Assembly: GCF_001417955.2 (NCBI RefSeq)
Contig: NZ_LKTM01000223.1
Coordinates: forward strand, 124,001 to 188,000
DNA: 64,000 nt
Reading direction: 5' to 3'
Source of the DNA: Mycobacterium gordonae
Lineage (GTDB): Bacteria; Actinomycetota; Actinomycetes; Mycobacteriales; Mycobacteriaceae
Every line of letters begins with the position of its first letter. Positions within the stretch are counted from its first letter, which is position 1. The notes below the pieces were generated by a model. The model did no database searches. It had not been told where the DNA came from and saw only the letters and a list, made by a program, of their open reading frames with translations. The position numbers were made by a program, and so were the translations under genes. Of the stretch, positions 34,862-43,916 are shown piece after piece.

Positions 34862-35839
34862 TCAGGATACGCCAGTGGGCTTGCGGTTGGAATCGGTGAA
34901 TCGGACGCTGACGCGCTGAAAGCGCTTGACGCGTTCGGCTTTGGCTTTTCTGGTGTAGGTCTTGCGGTCGGCCGGCGTGAGATCCGCGTCGTCGGTGAAC
35001 GGGGTCAGCAACGAACGCGGATGCAACCCTTCGACCAGCACCACGTTGATCTCGGCGCACAGCACCAGCGTCGAGGACACCAGGAACAGGAACGCCAGCA
35101 TGCCCAGCACCAGTGCGAACACACTGTTGGTGGCGCTGGAGGACTTCACCACGTGCCCGATGTACCCGGCCCCGAACCATTGCAGAATCTGCCAGACGAT
35201 GGCCGCCGCGATCGCTCCCGGCAACACCTGGCGGTAGGTCAGTTCGCGCGCCGTGGTCACCCGGAAGGCCACCAGGCAGATGCCTGCGTTGATGGCCACC
35301 GCGACCAGAGCGATGCCGATCCTGCCGAATGGGCCCAACGTGCTGGTCACGTGCGCGATCGCCGACAGCAGGGTGGTGGCGATGGCCGCCGAGCCGAGCA
35401 CCAACAGCAGTAGGAAGCTGCGCACCCGTGACCGGATCGGGTCGGGGCGCTCGTGCCGCGGTACCGCCCACACCGAATCCATGGCGTTCTGCAGCGCCTG
35501 TCCCACGCCCAGACCACCATAGAGCGCGCCGACTATGCCTACCGCCACTGCTCCGGCCCCGCCGCTGAGTCCTTCTGGTTGATGTAGCTGGCTGCCGATG
35601 ACCGGGAACTGACTCAACGTGCTTTGCAGCACTTCTGCCTGCAGGTCGGGCCTACCGGCCAGCAGCACCCCAAGGCCGGTGGTCAACAGCAACAACAAAG
35701 GGAACAGCGAGACAAACGCGTAGTAGGTGATCAGCGCGGCAAGATAACCGCCCTGATCGTCGAGGTATTTGTAGATCACCGCAATGGTCACACCCACGGT
35801 GCGATTGCGTTGCTGCAATCTGTCCAGCCAGCCGACCAT
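34862..35839 (-). CDS. YihY/virulence factor BrkB family membrane protein
   Basis: A 325-residue protein with about six transmembrane helices. It has the family hallmarks YLDDQGGYLAALITYYAFVSLFPLLLL, GLGVGQALQNAMDSVWAVPRHERP, VTTARELTYRQVLPGAIAAAIVWQILQWFG and YIGHVVKSSSATNSVFALVLGMLAFLFL. The C-terminal tail is long, basic and cytosolic (TRKAKAERVKRFQRVSVRF). Once called ribonuclease BN, the family is now treated as a membrane protein of unknown transport or envelope role. Confidence 0.9.
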   Translation of the reverse strand: MVGWLDRLQQRNRTVGVTIAVIYKYLDDQGGYLAALITYYAFVSLFPLLLLLTTGLGVLLAGRPDLQAEVLQSTLSQFPVIGSQLHQPEGLSGGAGAVAVGIVGALYGGLGVGQALQNAMDSVWAVPRHERPDPIRSRVRSFLLLLVLGSAAIATTLLSAIAHVTSTLGPFGRIGIALVAVAINAGICLVAFRVTTARELTYRQVLPGAIAAAIVWQILQWFGAGYIGHVVKSSSATNSVFALVLGMLAFLFLVSSTLVLCAEINVVLVEGLHPRSLLTPFTDDADLTPADRKTYTRKAKAERVKRFQRVSVRFTDSNRKPTGVS

Positions 35840-35969
35840 CGCCGCTCACTTCACGCTCACCAATGAAACACGCTGAGAAATACCCGAAACCACGAAAGGT
35901 CAATCTCTGCTTAGGGCGTCGAGTTCGGGGTACCCCGCGAAATCCACGTCCCAGCATTTCGGAGTAGCC

Positions 35970-38081
35970 ATGCCACCGCGCCGCCAGCCCGACCAGACCG
36001 CCCCCAAGCGAACGAGCCCGACCGGCAACACCAACGGTGAGGCCGGAGATTACGACGTCCGCGCCCAGGGCGGCCAGTATCTGACCACCGCTCAGGGCCT
36101 GCGCCTTCCCGACACCGACCACTCGCTGAAAGCCGGTAGCCGCGGGCCCAGTCTGCTCGAGGACTTCCACCTGCGCGAGAAGATCACCCACTTCGACCAC
36201 GAGCGCATTCCCGAGCGCGTCGTGCATGCCCGCGGTGCGGCCGCGCACGGTGTGTTCGAGTCCTACGGCACCGCCTCATCGGTCACCAGGGCCGGGTTTC
36301 TTGCGCGCAAGGGCAAGAAGACCGAGGTGTTCTGCCGATTCTCGACGGTGCTGGGCTCGCGGGGGTCGGCCGACACCGTTCGCGACACCCGGGGGTTCGC
36401 GGTCAAGTTCTACACCGATGAAGGCAATTTCGACTTGGTGGGCAACAACATTCCGGTGTTCTTCATCCAGGACGGCATCAAGTTCCCCGACGTCGTCCAT
36501 GCGGCGAAGCCCCATCCCGACCGTGAGATCCCGCAGGCCCAGTCCGCGCACGACACCTTCTGGGATTTCGTCTCGCTGCATACCGAAGCCACGCATCACG
36601 TGCTGTGGAACATGAGCGACCGTGGCATTCCGCGTTCCTACCGCACGATGGAAGGGTTCGGCGTCCACACCTTCCGGCTGGTGAACAGGAAGGGCAAGAC
36701 GAGCCTGGTCAAGTTCCACTGGAAGCCGGTGGCCGGCGTGCATTCCCAGGTCTGGGAAGAGGCGCAGATCACCGCCGGCGTCGATCCCGACTTTCACCGC
36801 CGGGACATGGCCGATGGCATCGAGGCGGGCGCCCCGCTCGAATACGAGCTCGGCATCCAGGTCATGCCGGACGACGGCACCGACAGCTTCCAGGGCATCG
36901 ACCTGCTGGACCCGACCAAGCTGGTGCCCGAGGAGATGGTGCCGGTGCAGCTGATCGGCAAATTGACCCTGAATGCCAACCCGACCAACTTCTTCGCCGA
37001 AACCGAACAGGTCGCGTTCCATCTCGGCAACCTGGTTCCCGGTATAGAACCGACCAACGACCCGCTGCTGCAGGCCCGCCTGTTCTCGTACCTGGACACG
37101 CAGCTCACCCGTCTCGGTGGCCCGAATTTCACCCAGTTGCCGATCAACCGGCCGCACTGCCCGGTCAACGACATGCTGCGTGACGGTATGCACCAGACCG
37201 CGATTCACACCGGCCAGGCGCCCTACCGCCCCAACAGCATCGATGACGGGGAGCCGTTGGTGGCCGGCGCCGACGAAGGCGGTTATGTGCAGACGCCGCG
37301 GCAGGTGCAGGGGCCGACGGTGCGGGAGAACCCGTCCTCGTTCGAGGATCACTTCACCCAGCCGGCGATGTTCTACCGCAGTCTGTCCGCGGTCGAGCAG
37401 GCGCATGTCATCGAAGCGTTCACGTTCGAGCTCGGCAAGTGCTACGAGCAGTCCATCAAGGAACGCCAACTCGAAGTCCTGGCCAATGTCGACGTCGATC
37501 TGTGCAAGCAGGTCGCCATCGGGCTCGGCCTGCCCGCGCCCAAGGGCAACCCGCCCAAAGACGTTGTGCTGTCGCCGTCTTTGTCGCAGGTGGTAGAGAT
37601 CCCCGGCCCGATCGACGGCCGCAAGGTCGGCATCATCGCCGGAGCGGACTCCGACCTCGGCGGCGTCGCCAAACTCGTCGACGCCGTCCTCGGGCTCAGC
37701 GCGACGCCGTTGGTGACCGCGCCTGTCGGCGGTGTCCTGAAGTCCGGCCGGCGCAGCGTGATCGTCGAACGGACCCTGCTGACCACGCGATCCATCGAGT
37801 TCGACGCGGTGGTGGTCGCCGGCGGAACCAAGCCCACCAACGACCTGAAGCTGGTTCTGTTGTTGCAGGAGGCTTTCCGGCATTGCAAACCGATAGCCGC
37901 GTGGGGTGACGGGACGGCTGCGCTGAGGGCCGCGGGCATCCCGCTGGACGCACCAGGCGTCCTGGTCGCCGACAAGATGGACCGCAAGTTCACCACTGCG
38001 CTGGCAAAAGCCGTTGGCCTGCATCGGGTGTGGGAGCGGGCCGTCGACGTGATGGCCTCCGAGGTGGCGCCGGCGCGCTGA
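35970..38081 (+). CDS. katE: Large-subunit (clade 2) haem catalase, KatE/HPII type
   Basis: A 703-residue catalase that splits hydrogen peroxide. The catalytic His86 is in PERVVHARGAAAHG, the distal Asn near 159 in FDLVGNNIPVFFIQDGIKFPD, and the proximal haem tyrosine in ARLFSYLDTQLTRLG. The length beyond 500 residues and the C-terminal flavodoxin/DJ-1-like domain (about 550-700, KVGIIAGADSDLGG, FDAVVVAGGTKP) are typical of clade 2. Basic and proline-rich residues form the N-terminus. It diverges from the YihY gene across a 130-base gap with a GGGGTACCCC palindrome. Confidence 0.95.
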   Translation: MPPRRQPDQTAPKRTSPTGNTNGEAGDYDVRAQGGQYLTTAQGLRLPDTDHSLKAGSRGPSLLEDFHLREKITHFDHERIPERVVHARGAAAHGVFESYGTASSVTRAGFLARKGKKTEVFCRFSTVLGSRGSADTVRDTRGFAVKFYTDEGNFDLVGNNIPVFFIQDGIKFPDVVHAAKPHPDREIPQAQSAHDTFWDFVSLHTEATHHVLWNMSDRGIPRSYRTMEGFGVHTFRLVNRKGKTSLVKFHWKPVAGVHSQVWEEAQITAGVDPDFHRRDMADGIEAGAPLEYELGIQVMPDDGTDSFQGIDLLDPTKLVPEEMVPVQLIGKLTLNANPTNFFAETEQVAFHLGNLVPGIEPTNDPLLQARLFSYLDTQLTRLGGPNFTQLPINRPHCPVNDMLRDGMHQTAIHTGQAPYRPNSIDDGEPLVAGADEGGYVQTPRQVQGPTVRENPSSFEDHFTQPAMFYRSLSAVEQAHVIEAFTFELGKCYEQSIKERQLEVLANVDVDLCKQVAIGLGLPAPKGNPPKDVVLSPSLSQVVEIPGPIDGRKVGIIAGADSDLGGVAKLVDAVLGLSATPLVTAPVGGVLKSGRRSVIVERTLLTTRSIEFDAVVVAGGTKPTNDLKLVLLLQEAFRHCKPIAAWGDGTAALRAAGIPLDAPGVLVADKMDRKFTTALAKAVGLHRVWERAVDVMASEVAPAR

Positions 38082-38083
38082 CC

Positions 38084-39652
38084 TCACACGGTCGCGCGGT
38101 CGCGGCCCTCCCAGTAGGGCTTGCGCAGCTCCTTCTTGAGGATCTTGCCGGTGGGGTTGCGTGGTAGCTCGTCGGCGAAGTCAATGGATTTCGGACACTT
38201 GTAGGCGGCCAGTCGCTCGCGGGCGAAAGCGATGATCTCCTCCGCGGTGGCCTCGCCCTCAAGCGCCACAACGGCTTTCACCACTTCACCCCATTTGTCG
38301 TCGGGCACGCCGATGACCGCGACCTCCACGACTGCCGGGTGCTCGGCCAATACCTGCTCGACTTCGATCGAGTAGATGTTCTCGCCGCCCGAGATGATCA
38401 TGTCCTTCAGCCGGTCCTCGACGAAGATGTATCCGCCGTCGTCGACGCGGCCGATGTCGCCGGTGCGGAACCACCCGTCCTCGGTGATCGACTCGGCGGT
38501 TGCCTCGGGCCTGTTGTGGTACCCCTTCATCAATTGCGGTGAGCGGAACCACAATTCGCCCTGCTCGCCGGTCGGGACGTCCTGGAGCGTGTAGGGGTCG
38601 ACGACACGCACCTCTGCGCCCGGCACCAGCGTGCCCGCGCTGCTGAGCCGCTCCGGCCGGTCGGTGGCGCGGTGGGCCTCGGGGAGCAGGTGACTGATCA
38701 CCCCGCACAGTTCGGTCAGGCCGTACGCCTGGATGAAGTCGGTGTTCGGCCACGCCTCCAGGGCTGCGCGCAGCAGCGGCAGCGGCATCGGTGACGCGCC
38801 GTACGAGTAGGTCTTGAGCGCACCGAACAGTTTCACCGCGTCCTCGCCGGACTCCAGTACCTTGGCCAACACCGCCGGCACCAGGAACGTTCTGTTGGCG
38901 CCCTTGAGGATTGCGCCGGCCAGTGTCATGCCGTCGACGTCGCGCGTCATCACGCTCGGCACTCCGTCGTGAATACCGAACTGTACGTAGGACGATCCAC
39001 CGACGTGGAACAGTGGCATCGACACCATGCTCTTGTCGCCCGGGTCGAAGTCGAAGCCCTCGTGTGCGTTGAGCGTGTGCGCGATCATATTGGCCTGCGT
39101 CAGCTGCACGCCCTTGGGGCGCCCGGTGGTGCCCGAGGAGTACATGATGATGCACACGTCATCGGGGTCGACGTCGTCGGCGCGTCCCACCGGTGTCGAC
39201 CCGGCCAGCAGCGCTTCGTATTCGTCGCCGTCGCCGCCTTCGGGCGTCACCGTGATGATGTGCTCGACGTTGGTGAGGTCGCCGCGGATCTTGTCGATGC
39301 TCGGCTTCAGCTCGGCACCCACGATCAGGACTTTGGCTCCCGAATCGTTGAGGACATAGTCGAGTTCGTCGGCCGCCAGCCGGAAGTTGATGATCGCGTT
39401 GGCCGCGCCCAGCGATGCGGCGGCAATGGTCAACTCGACACACGCGGGATGGTTCTTGTCCAGGAAAGCCACCACGTCGCCGCGCTTGACGCCGAACGCC
39501 GAGAGAGCCCCGGCCAACCGGCGCACTCTGTCGTTCCACTGCGCCCAGGTCCAGTTCCGATCCAGATAGTCGATCGCCTCGTCGTCGGGCTTGGTCGCTG
39601 CCCAGTGGGCGAGGCGGTCGTCGAGAAAGCGGGGGTCAGCTAGGTCAGGCAT
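38084..39652 (-). CDS. Acyl-CoA ligase (FadD family)
   Basis: A 522-residue ANL ligase: IIMYSSGTTGRPKGVQLT (P-loop, 168-181), FIQAYGLTELCGV, GWFRTGDIGRVDDGGYIFVEDRLKDMIISGGENIYSIEVE and the catalytic lysine in LPRNPTGKILKKELR. It forms acyl-AMP then acyl-CoA; the substrate cannot be read from sequence. ATG 39652 gives a normal N-terminus. Forty bases upstream on the same strand lies a mycofactocin-type SDR, suggesting a two-gene operon that oxidises and activates a carbon source. It converges on katE with two bases between stops. Confidence 0.92.
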   Translation of the reverse strand: MPDLADPRFLDDRLAHWAATKPDDEAIDYLDRNWTWAQWNDRVRRLAGALSAFGVKRGDVVAFLDKNHPACVELTIAAASLGAANAIINFRLAADELDYVLNDSGAKVLIVGAELKPSIDKIRGDLTNVEHIITVTPEGGDGDEYEALLAGSTPVGRADDVDPDDVCIIMYSSGTTGRPKGVQLTQANMIAHTLNAHEGFDFDPGDKSMVSMPLFHVGGSSYVQFGIHDGVPSVMTRDVDGMTLAGAILKGANRTFLVPAVLAKVLESGEDAVKLFGALKTYSYGASPMPLPLLRAALEAWPNTDFIQAYGLTELCGVISHLLPEAHRATDRPERLSSAGTLVPGAEVRVVDPYTLQDVPTGEQGELWFRSPQLMKGYHNRPEATAESITEDGWFRTGDIGRVDDGGYIFVEDRLKDMIISGGENIYSIEVEQVLAEHPAVVEVAVIGVPDDKWGEVVKAVVALEGEATAEEIIAFARERLAAYKCPKSIDFADELPRNPTGKILKKELRKPYWEGRDRATV

Positions 39653-39692
39653 GCGAAGAGCCTTCCATGTCGGGTGCCTACTGAGAAGCACA

Positions 39693-40496
39693 TCAGTGGA
39701 TACGGGCGCTGCCGCCCAGTCCTACCTCCAGCACGCTGCCCGTGATAACCCCGGGGTCGGTGACCAGGTACACGACACCGCGGCTGACGTCCTCGGGCTG
39801 AAGCCACGGCTGCGGTATCGGGTTGGCCCTCGTCATGCGGCGTACCAGATCGTCGGGAACGTCATCGCCTCCGGCGGGCTGCACCATCGGCGTCTGCGTT
39901 GTGGTCGGGCAGATGACGTTGACCGTGATGCCCTCCTTCGCCACCTCCAGGGCGACGGACTTCGCGAGCCCGATGATGCCCCATTTGGTGGCGTTGTACG
40001 CGGCGAGATCCGGGATCCCCATCCGGCCGCCCATCGAGGACGTCACCACGATCCTGCCGAATCGCTGCCGCCGCATCACCGGGATGACGGCCCGCAGGGT
40101 GTGGAAAACGCCGGTCAGGTTGGTGTCGATGAGTTGCTGCCACACCTGGTCGCTGACCTGGTCCAGCGGTCCAGTGCTGACGATGCCGGCGTTGGCCACG
40201 ACGATGTCGAGGCTGCCCAGGTCGGCGACCGTCTGCTCGACCGCGGCGGCGACCTGGGCGGAGTCGCGCACGTCGACGGCAATCGGCAGGCAGCGCCGTC
40301 CTGACTCCTCGACGAGTTTGGCCGTGTCGCGCAAATCGTCCTCGGTACCGAGCGGGTAGGTGAGGTCGGTCATGGGGCCGGGCGCGTCGGCGACGACGAC
40401 GTCCGCCCCTTCCGCTGCCAGCGCCACCGCGTGCGCGCGGCCCTGACCCCGAGCCCCTCCGGTGATCAACGCAACCCGGCCATCCAAAGCACCCAT
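39693..40496 (-). CDS. Mycofactocin-coupled SDR family oxidoreductase
   Basis: A 267-residue SDR with VALITGGARGQGRAHAVALAAEGADVVVAD at the N-terminus; the GARGQGRAHA loop and the insert after it (APGPMTDLTYPLGTEDDLRDT) mark the mycofactocin-associated group, which holds its nicotinamide tightly and passes electrons to mycofactocin. VANAGI, IVVTSSMGG and YNATKWGIIGL supply the catalytic Asn, Ser, Tyr and Lys. It likely oxidises an alcohol whose acid is then activated by the adjacent ligase; this link is inference. Confidence 0.9.
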   Translation of the reverse strand: MGALDGRVALITGGARGQGRAHAVALAAEGADVVVADAPGPMTDLTYPLGTEDDLRDTAKLVEESGRRCLPIAVDVRDSAQVAAAVEQTVADLGSLDIVVANAGIVSTGPLDQVSDQVWQQLIDTNLTGVFHTLRAVIPVMRRQRFGRIVVTSSMGGRMGIPDLAAYNATKWGIIGLAKSVALEVAKEGITVNVICPTTTQTPMVQPAGGDDVPDDLVRRMTRANPIPQPWLQPEDVSRGVVYLVTDPGVITGSVLEVGLGGSARIH

Positions 40497-40550
40497 AGCC
40501 CAGACGTTAGCCCCCGGCCACGAAACCGGTTGCGGCGGGAACGGTTCAGG

Positions 40551-40769
40551 TCAGTGGCGTTGCCAGGGCGGATGCGGATTGGGGATGCAGACGCCCCGTA
40601 CGCATCCCAGCACGCCCCGAACCGGTGGCGGAGTCGCTTTGGGCGGCGGCTGGCATCCGGTCGCCGGACAGGGCGGGTCGCCGGGCCCGTAGTCCGCGTG
40701 GGCCGGCGGCACGGCCAGCAACGACCCTGCGGTCAGCGCTGCTGCGACGAACACCTTGGCTGCGATCAT
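40551..40769 (-). CDS. Small secreted Cys/Pro-rich protein
   Basis: From ATG 40769 a 72-residue product: signal peptide MIAAKVFVAAALTAGSLLAV with cleavage after AHA, then DYGPGDPPCPATGCQPPPKATPPPV and LGCVRGVCIPNPHPPWQRH. Four cysteines in two CxxxxC-like pairs could form two disulphides. Proline is about a quarter of the mature chain. No family recognised; related short exported proteins occur in mycobacteria. The frame is open nine codons upstream but this start gives a clean signal peptide. Confidence 0.72.
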   Translation of the reverse strand: MIAAKVFVAAALTAGSLLAVPPAHADYGPGDPPCPATGCQPPPKATPPPVRGVLGCVRGVCIPNPHPPWQRH

Positions 40770-40864
40770 CTGACTCTGCCCTCGAACGAACTGCATGCAA
40801 GGTCAACGATAGCGCGCGGTGCGCGGTTCGGAGCCGACCGAGACCCAGCGCATAGGCTTTGCAT

Positions 40865-41824
40865 ATGAGCGCCGGGGAGCAGCGCGGGGGAGTCGATCTG
40901 ACCAACTTGGATCAGCCGCTGAGTCCCGATGCCGGCGCGACCAAACGTGATCTGGTGGACTACCTGGACGCGGTGGCCGACCGGATGGTGCCCGGATTGG
41001 CCGGCCGGCCACTCACCGTGCTTCGGGTGTTGCGCGGTCGGGCGCCCTTCATGCAGAAGAACGTCCCCAAGTACACCCCGGACTGGGTGCGCACCGTTTC
41101 CATCTGGGCGGAGGCATCTCACCGCGAGGTGCATTACCCCGTGTGCGACGACCGGCGGACGCTGCTCTGGCTCGCCAACCAGCGTGCTGTCGAGTACCAC
41201 CCCGCGCTGGGGTTGGCCGACGACATCTATCGGCCGACACACCTGGTGCTCGATCTGGACCCGCCGGCCGACGGCGACTTCGCCGCGGTGGTCAAGGTGG
41301 CCCACCAGGTGCGTCAGGCATTGCAGGATTGCGGTCTGGCCGGCGCGGTCAAAACCAGCGGTGCCAAGGGCGTACATGTGTTCGTTCCGATCGACGACCA
41401 CGCAGCCTCCGACGATGTCGCAGCGGCCACCCGGGCGCTGGCTGCTCGCGCCGAGGCGCTTGACCCGGGCTCGGCGACAACGGCTTTCATTGTGGAGGAT
41501 CGCGAGGGCAAGGTGTTCGTCGACGCGACACGAGCCGGAGGCGCGACGGTCGCCGCTGCTTATAGTCCACGGTTGCGTGGGGGCACGCCGGTGTCGTTTC
41601 CGCTCGACTGGCCGGACCTGGATCGGGTGCACCCCATCGACTTCACGGTCCACACGGCGGTTGACGCCCTTGCCGGCCGCGATCCCTGGGCCGCATCGAT
41701 GCCGGCGCCGCAGCGGCTGCCCAGCGACCTCATCGAGCAGGGCCACTTGATCCCGGTCGCCCGGGTCGCCGCGATGCACGAAGGCAAGCGACGCGCCCGT
41801 GCGCGCCGCGCGGAAAAGGGCTGA
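40865..41824 (+). CDS. Stand-alone LigD-type polymerase (PolDom/PrimPol, PolD-like)
   Basis: A 319-residue protein covering only the polymerase domain of bacterial NHEJ ligase D. Seen: LTVLRVLRGRAPFMQKNVPKY, the metal-binding HLVLDLDPP (Asp130, Asp132), VKTSGAKGVHVFVPI with the conserved His, and VDATRAGGATVAAAYSPR. No ligase or nuclease domain is attached and no Ku gene is near. Mycobacteria encode such lone enzymes (PolD1/PolD2), which add nucleotides, preferably ribonucleotides, in gap repair. The ATG at 40865 is the usual start; two more codons upstream are possible. Confidence 0.92.
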   Translation: MSAGEQRGGVDLTNLDQPLSPDAGATKRDLVDYLDAVADRMVPGLAGRPLTVLRVLRGRAPFMQKNVPKYTPDWVRTVSIWAEASHREVHYPVCDDRRTLLWLANQRAVEYHPALGLADDIYRPTHLVLDLDPPADGDFAAVVKVAHQVRQALQDCGLAGAVKTSGAKGVHVFVPIDDHAASDDVAAATRALAARAEALDPGSATTAFIVEDREGKVFVDATRAGGATVAAAYSPRLRGGTPVSFPLDWPDLDRVHPIDFTVHTAVDALAGRDPWAASMPAPQRLPSDLIEQGHLIPVARVAAMHEGKRRARARRAEKG

Positions 41825-41827
41825 GCC

Positions 41828-42196
41828 TCAATCGGTTCGCGAGGCCTGGTAATAGGCGATGCGCCAGCCGTCGGCGCCTCGGGTCACCAGCACGCCGATC
41901 CGCACGCTGACGGTGTCCCGATCGGGAAACGAGAAGTCGGCGTGCAAATATCCCAGCACCGCGTCGGTAGCGACGGGCCGAGTTTCCAGGACACGGTAGG
42001 ACACCGTCATGCCTGATGGTTGTCCGTCGTAGTACGCGTAGACACCTTGTCTGCCAACGCTATAGGGCCGCAGTCCCTGGAAGACCGCGTCCTCGGTGAA
42101 CTGCTCGGCCACCCGGTCAGGCTGGTGGCTGTCGATGCCCGCCTTCCAGCGGTCCATCACCTCACCGACGATGCCTTCGAGTTCAGTGCCCGGCAC
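41828..42196 (-). CDS. SnoaL-like/DUF4440 cone-fold protein
   Basis: A 122-residue NTF2-like protein: ELEGIVGEVMDRWKAGIDSHQPDRVAEQFTEDAVFQGLRPYSVGRQGVYAYYD and the final sheet VSVRIGVLVTRGADGWRIAYYQASR. Members are small hydrolases, isomerases or binding proteins. A GGAGG ribosome-binding site lies five bases before the GTG at 42196, which decides the start; this overlaps the upstream SDR by 14 bases, so the two genes are coupled. A joint role with that SDR is likely but undefined. Confidence 0.78.
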   Translation of the reverse strand: MPGTELEGIVGEVMDRWKAGIDSHQPDRVAEQFTEDAVFQGLRPYSVGRQGVYAYYDGQPSGMTVSYRVLETRPVATDAVLGYLHADFSFPDRDTVSVRIGVLVTRGADGWRIAYYQASRTD

Positions 42197-42890
42197 TTTG
42201 GCCTCCGTCCACATGCAGGATCTCGCCGGTGACGAACGAGTTGCCTTCCAGGTACAGCACCGCGTCCACCACCTCGTCGATCTCACCCAGCCGCCCGAGT
42301 GGATGCATCTTAGCCAGCAGGTCGTGGGTCGACGGGGCGTGCATCGGTGTGCGAATGTTGCCGAGCGCCACGGCGTTGACTCGAATCCCCTTGTCGGCGT
42401 ACTCGATTGCCAGTGCCTTGGTCGCCGCGTTGAGCCCGCCCTTGGTCAGCGACGCCAGCGCCGAGGGCACCGCGGAATTGGGATGATCGACCAGGCTGGT
42501 GGAGATATTCACCACGTGGCCGCCACCGCCACGGGTCAGCATCGCCGCGATCGCGGCGCGCGAAACCTCAAAGAAGCCACGGAGATTCACTCCGGTGACG
42601 GCGTCGTAGTCCTCGTCGGTGTATTCCGTGAACGGCTTGGGCACGAAGATCCCGGCATTGTTCACGACGGTGTCGACGCGACCGAACCGTTCCAGTGCCC
42701 CATCCACGATGCGGGCGCCCACTCCGGGCTGCGCCACGTCGCCGGCGACGGCGAGTACCAAGGGATCGGTGCTGTCTGCGATGCGACGCGAGTTGGCGAC
42801 CACGGCGTAGCCGCGTCGGCGGTATCCCGCGACCAACGCGTCCCCGATTCCCTGCGAGGCGCCGGTGATGATGGCGACACGTTCGTCCAT
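42183..42890 (-). CDS. Divergent SDR lacking the catalytic tyrosine
   Basis: A 235-residue SDR fold: VAIITGASQGIGDALVAGYRRRGYAVVANSR (TGxxxGIG), VNNAGIF and VNISTSL are normal, and the C-terminus VTGEILHVDGGQ is typical. At the usual Y-x3-K site the sequence reads PSALASLTKGG: the lysine is kept but the tyrosine position holds alanine. Either another residue serves as acid/base or the protein is not a classical reductase. It is coupled to the SnoaL-like gene downstream and diverges from the PfkB gene. Confidence 0.85.
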   Translation of the reverse strand: MDERVAIITGASQGIGDALVAGYRRRGYAVVANSRRIADSTDPLVLAVAGDVAQPGVGARIVDGALERFGRVDTVVNNAGIFVPKPFTEYTDEDYDAVTGVNLRGFFEVSRAAIAAMLTRGGGGHVVNISTSLVDHPNSAVPSALASLTKGGLNAATKALAIEYADKGIRVNAVALGNIRTPMHAPSTHDLLAKMHPLGRLGEIDEVVDAVLYLEGNSFVTGEILHVDGGQSAGH

Positions 42891-42974
42891 GAGCGGGTCC
42901 CTTTCTTACTCGGTGTCGTCGTCAACAACCATTAGGCTCCGGAGCATTCCGTCCGCAGCAGTGGAGGAGAGCAC

Positions 42975-43916
42975 ATGGTGATTCAGGTCGACATCGCAGC
43001 GGTCGGCGTCCACGTTCTCGACACGCATGTCCTTGGGGTCACCTCCATTCCCGACGGCTCCGACGGGCAGCTGGTCGAGGCCATCAAGATCTCCGCGGCC
43101 GGTACCGCGGCCGGCACGGCGGTGGTGCTCAGCCGCCTCGGGGCCCGGGTCCGCTGCTACGGAGCCGTCGGAACCGATGCCCTCGGTGACACGCTGCTCG
43201 GGTTGCTCGAGGGCCATGGCGTCGACGTCGCCGGCATTGCGCGCACCACGGCGAGCCAGACGTCGGCATCGGTCATCCCGGTGCGTCCCAACGGTGACCG
43301 TCCCGCCTGGCACTGCCCGGGCGCCAACGCCACCCTGACCCTGGATGCCCTTGACCTCGACGACATTGCCCGCGGCAGGCACCTGCATCTGGGTGGACCG
43401 GAATTTCTGGGCGGAGCTGCCGCCGCGACGCTGCTCAAGCGCGCCAAGGAGAGCGGGATGTCGACGTCGATGGACATCCTGGCCGGTGGCAATCCCGGCC
43501 TGCTGGCGTGGATCGCCGAGGCACTGCCGCACACCGATTATCTGCTGCCCAACGATGAGCAGGTGCTCGGCTTCACCGGCGCCACCGATTTGGAGAAAGG
43601 AGCCAGGGCGCTGTTGGAGGCCGGCGCCGGCTGCGTCGCGGTGACCCGGGGGGGTGCGGGCGCGCTCGTCGTGGCGGCCGAAGAAACGATTGCGGTGCCC
43701 GCGTACCCGGTCGACGTCGTCGACACCACTGGGTGCGGCGACGCGTTCTCGGCGGGGTTCATTCTGGGTCGGGCTCTGGGGCGCGACCTGGCTGAGTCGG
43801 CCCGGCTTGGATGCGCTACCGCTGCACAGGTTGCGGGCGGAGTGGGTACCGACGCGGGTTCTTACGACCTGGCGACGGTCGACGCTTTTGTGGCTCAGAA
43901 CCAGGGGCCGGGGTAG
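42975..43916 (+). CDS. PfkB-family carbohydrate kinase
   Basis: A 313-residue ribokinase-fold enzyme. The N-terminal GGxxGG-type signature is present as ISAAGTAAGTAVVLSRLGARVRCYGAVGTDALG, and the C-terminal anion-hole signature DTTGCGDAFSAGF (about 245-257) contains the catalytic Asp. ATP phosphorylates a sugar or nucleoside; the exact substrate is not clear. The first strand lacks the usual GE motif (VDIAAVGVHVLDTHV), so a non-ribose substrate is likely. The ribosome-binding site GGAGGAGA precedes the ATG. Confidence 0.88.
   Translation: MVIQVDIAAVGVHVLDTHVLGVTSIPDGSDGQLVEAIKISAAGTAAGTAVVLSRLGARVRCYGAVGTDALGDTLLGLLEGHGVDVAGIARTTASQTSASVIPVRPNGDRPAWHCPGANATLTLDALDLDDIARGRHLHLGGPEFLGGAAAATLLKRAKESGMSTSMDILAGGNPGLLAWIAEALPHTDYLLPNDEQVLGFTGATDLEKGARALLEAGAGCVAVTRGGAGALVVAAEETIAVPAYPVDVVDTTGCGDAFSAGFILGRALGRDLAESARLGCATAAQVAGGVGTDAGSYDLATVDAFVAQNQGPG

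Noticed and set aside
35927..35936. GGGGTACCCC palindrome before katE as a SigF -10 element
   Set aside because: GGGTAC fits SigF, but no GGTT or GTTT -35 stands at 15-17 bases on either strand, so I do not call a promoter.
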